The notes under the pieces: model-generated
The model's database searches: none
The model's input: only the letters and a program-made list of their open reading frames with translations
What the model was told of the DNA's origin: nothing
Shown: in pieces, positions 63,224 to 64,000 of the stretch
Numbering within the stretch: the stretch's first letter is position 1
How the letters are laid out: every line of letters begins with the position of its first letter
Source: Sphingosinicellaceae bacterium
GTDB taxonomy: Bacteria; Pseudomonadota; Alphaproteobacteria; Sphingomonadales; Sphingomonadaceae
Reading direction: 5' to 3'
DNA length: 64,000 nucleotides
Assembly (NCBI GenBank): GCA_019285715.1
Contig: CP079108.1
Coordinates: 1,379,001 to 1,443,000 of the forward strand
Program-made: the position numbers and the translations under genes

Positions 63224-64000
63224 TCAGTCTCCGGTAGGGGCGAATCGGAAGGGGGTGATGCCGCGAGTACGCTCGTCGATGACCAGCCGTTCCCCACGTG
63301 GAGGCAGGCTGCGCTGGCGACATGCCGTGCGGCGGCAGGATGCGCAACCCAGTCCGATCGGCGTCCCCGGGGTCGTTTCGAGGTCGAGACCGGCGGCATA
63401 GACCAGTGGCCGGGCGTGGCTGACCTCGCAGCCGACGAGGCAGGCGAACTCGGGTCGCGGCTGCCCGAACGGCATGCCGTAGGTGCGAACGGTGCGGGTA
63501 ACGGTGAGATAAGCGGCCCCGTCCTCGGTCTCGACCAGCTGCCGGACGATCGACCCCGGCCGGTCGAAGGCGGCGTGCAACGTCCACAACGGGCAGCCGC
63601 CGCCGCGCGCCGCCAGCGCCGAGCGCGTCCCCGAGAAGCGCTTCGAGATATTCCCGGCGCGGTCGGTGCGGAGCATGAAGAACGGCACGCCGCGCAGGCC
63701 CGGGCGCTGCAGCGTCGTCAGCCGGTGCGCGACCTGCTCGAATCCCGCCCCGAAGCGCGCCTGCAGCAGCTCGATGTCATAGCCGGTGGCCTCGCAGGCG
63801 GCGTGGAACCGGCCATAAGGCATCATGATCGCGGCGGCTGCGTAATTGACCAGGCTGACCACCGCCAGTCGCTGGGCGGAGGCGGGCAGGGCGGCCCCGG
63901 CCAGCGTCGCGTCGATGACCGGGCGGAGTTCGCTGAGCACCAGCTGGCTTGCGACCGCGAAGGTCCGCGACGCCGCGTCGAGCATCTCCGACAATTGCAG
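63224..64000 (-). CDS. Short-chain fatty acyl regulator (ScfR/RamB-type), N-terminus outside the window
   Basis: The 259 visible residues are the C-terminal part of a RamB/ScfR-type regulator. They include part of the ImmA/IrrE-like domain (LVNYAAAAIMMPYGRFHAAC), the stretch FEQVAHRLTTLQRPGLRGVP followed by FFMLRTDRAGNISKRFSGT, and a DUF2083-like C-terminus with clustered cysteines (GLGCASCRRTACRQRS). The frame is open through the window edge, so the HTH domain lies beyond. Such proteins control glyoxylate-shunt genes, and this one ends 2 bp before aceB. Confidence 0.85.
   Translation of the reverse strand: MQLSEMLDAASRTFAVASQLVLSELRPVIDATLAGAALPASAQRLAVVSLVNYAAAAIMMPYGRFHAACEATGYDIELLQARFGAGFEQVAHRLTTLQRPGLRGVPFFMLRTDRAGNISKRFSGTRSALAARGGGCPLWTLHAAFDRPGSIVRQLVETEDGAAYLTVTRTVRTYGMPFGQPRPEFACLVGCEVSHARPLVYAAGLDLETTPGTPIGLGCASCRRTACRQRSLPPRGERLVIDERTRGITPFRFAPTGD

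Noticed and set aside
1-64000. CRISPR arrays, rRNA genes and known riboswitches (including a glycine riboswitch near the betaine genes)
   Set aside because: No regularly spaced repeats and no recognisable aptamer cores were found when reading through the gaps between genes.

Overview
The window looks like chromosomal DNA of a GC-rich alphaproteobacterium, most likely a sphingomonad. Signs are the strong third-position GC, REP-type palindromes of the 'gtcattccggcgaaggcc' kind, an EipA/DUF1134 lipoprotein, TonB-dependent uptake and the overall gene families. The species cannot be named from the sequence alone.

Layout. (1) 1-7.4 kb is an insertion-sequence graveyard. An IS21-family element has cut the front off a two-component sensor kinase. 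An IS3-family element has cut the end off its partner response regulator. Fragments of a DUF2779 protein and a serine recombinase follow, up to a tRNA-Leu(GAG) gene. (2) 7.5-14.1 kb is ordinary chromosome: an operon of acyl-CoA dehydrogenase, FAD monooxygenase and a thiolase-like protein, then a zinc-ribbon membrane protein, serS and a small membrane protein. (3) 14.48-22.10 kb is a 7.6-kb integrated element in the 3' end of tRNA-Ser(GCT), bounded by a 14-bp direct repeat. It carries a tyrosine integrase, a small serine recombinase, a protein with a HEPN-type RX4H motif, four short unknown genes (one needing a -1 frameshift at a C6 run) and a 1-kb non-coding region of foreign composition with inverted repeats. 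(4) 22.2-27.3 kb holds ugd, an EipA-like lipoprotein, a LysR regulator divergent from L-serine dehydratase, and a YbaK-type editing protein.

(5) 27.4-55.9 kb is the main feature: a nearly continuous locus for scavenging and breaking down quaternary amines. Phosphocholine (phospholipase C), choline-O-sulfate (BetC) and imported choline (ABC transporter) feed BetA and a BetI-BetB fusion to give glycine betaine. A carnitine branch (carnitine dehydrogenase/thioesterase, BKACE enzyme, GlxA-type regulator) also leads to betaine. Betaine then goes through a Rieske monooxygenase, a dimethylglycine/sarcosine dehydrogenase-like flavoprotein and heterotetrameric sarcosine oxidase (soxBDAG) to glycine, and the nearby serine dehydratase can carry serine on to pyruvate. 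A TonB receptor, an NCS1 permease and a secreted alpha/beta hydrolase sit inside the locus. Two fusions stand out: the TetR repressor BetI joined to the aldehyde dehydrogenase BetB, with a perfect 18-bp palindrome just upstream, and the choline-binding protein joined to its permease.

(6) 56.2-64 kb holds a single-span membrane protein with an LprI-like tail, a glutathione S-transferase, small hypothetical genes, an IS110 and an IS630 element, malate synthase A and the C-terminal part of its likely ScfR/RamB-type regulator, which runs off the window.
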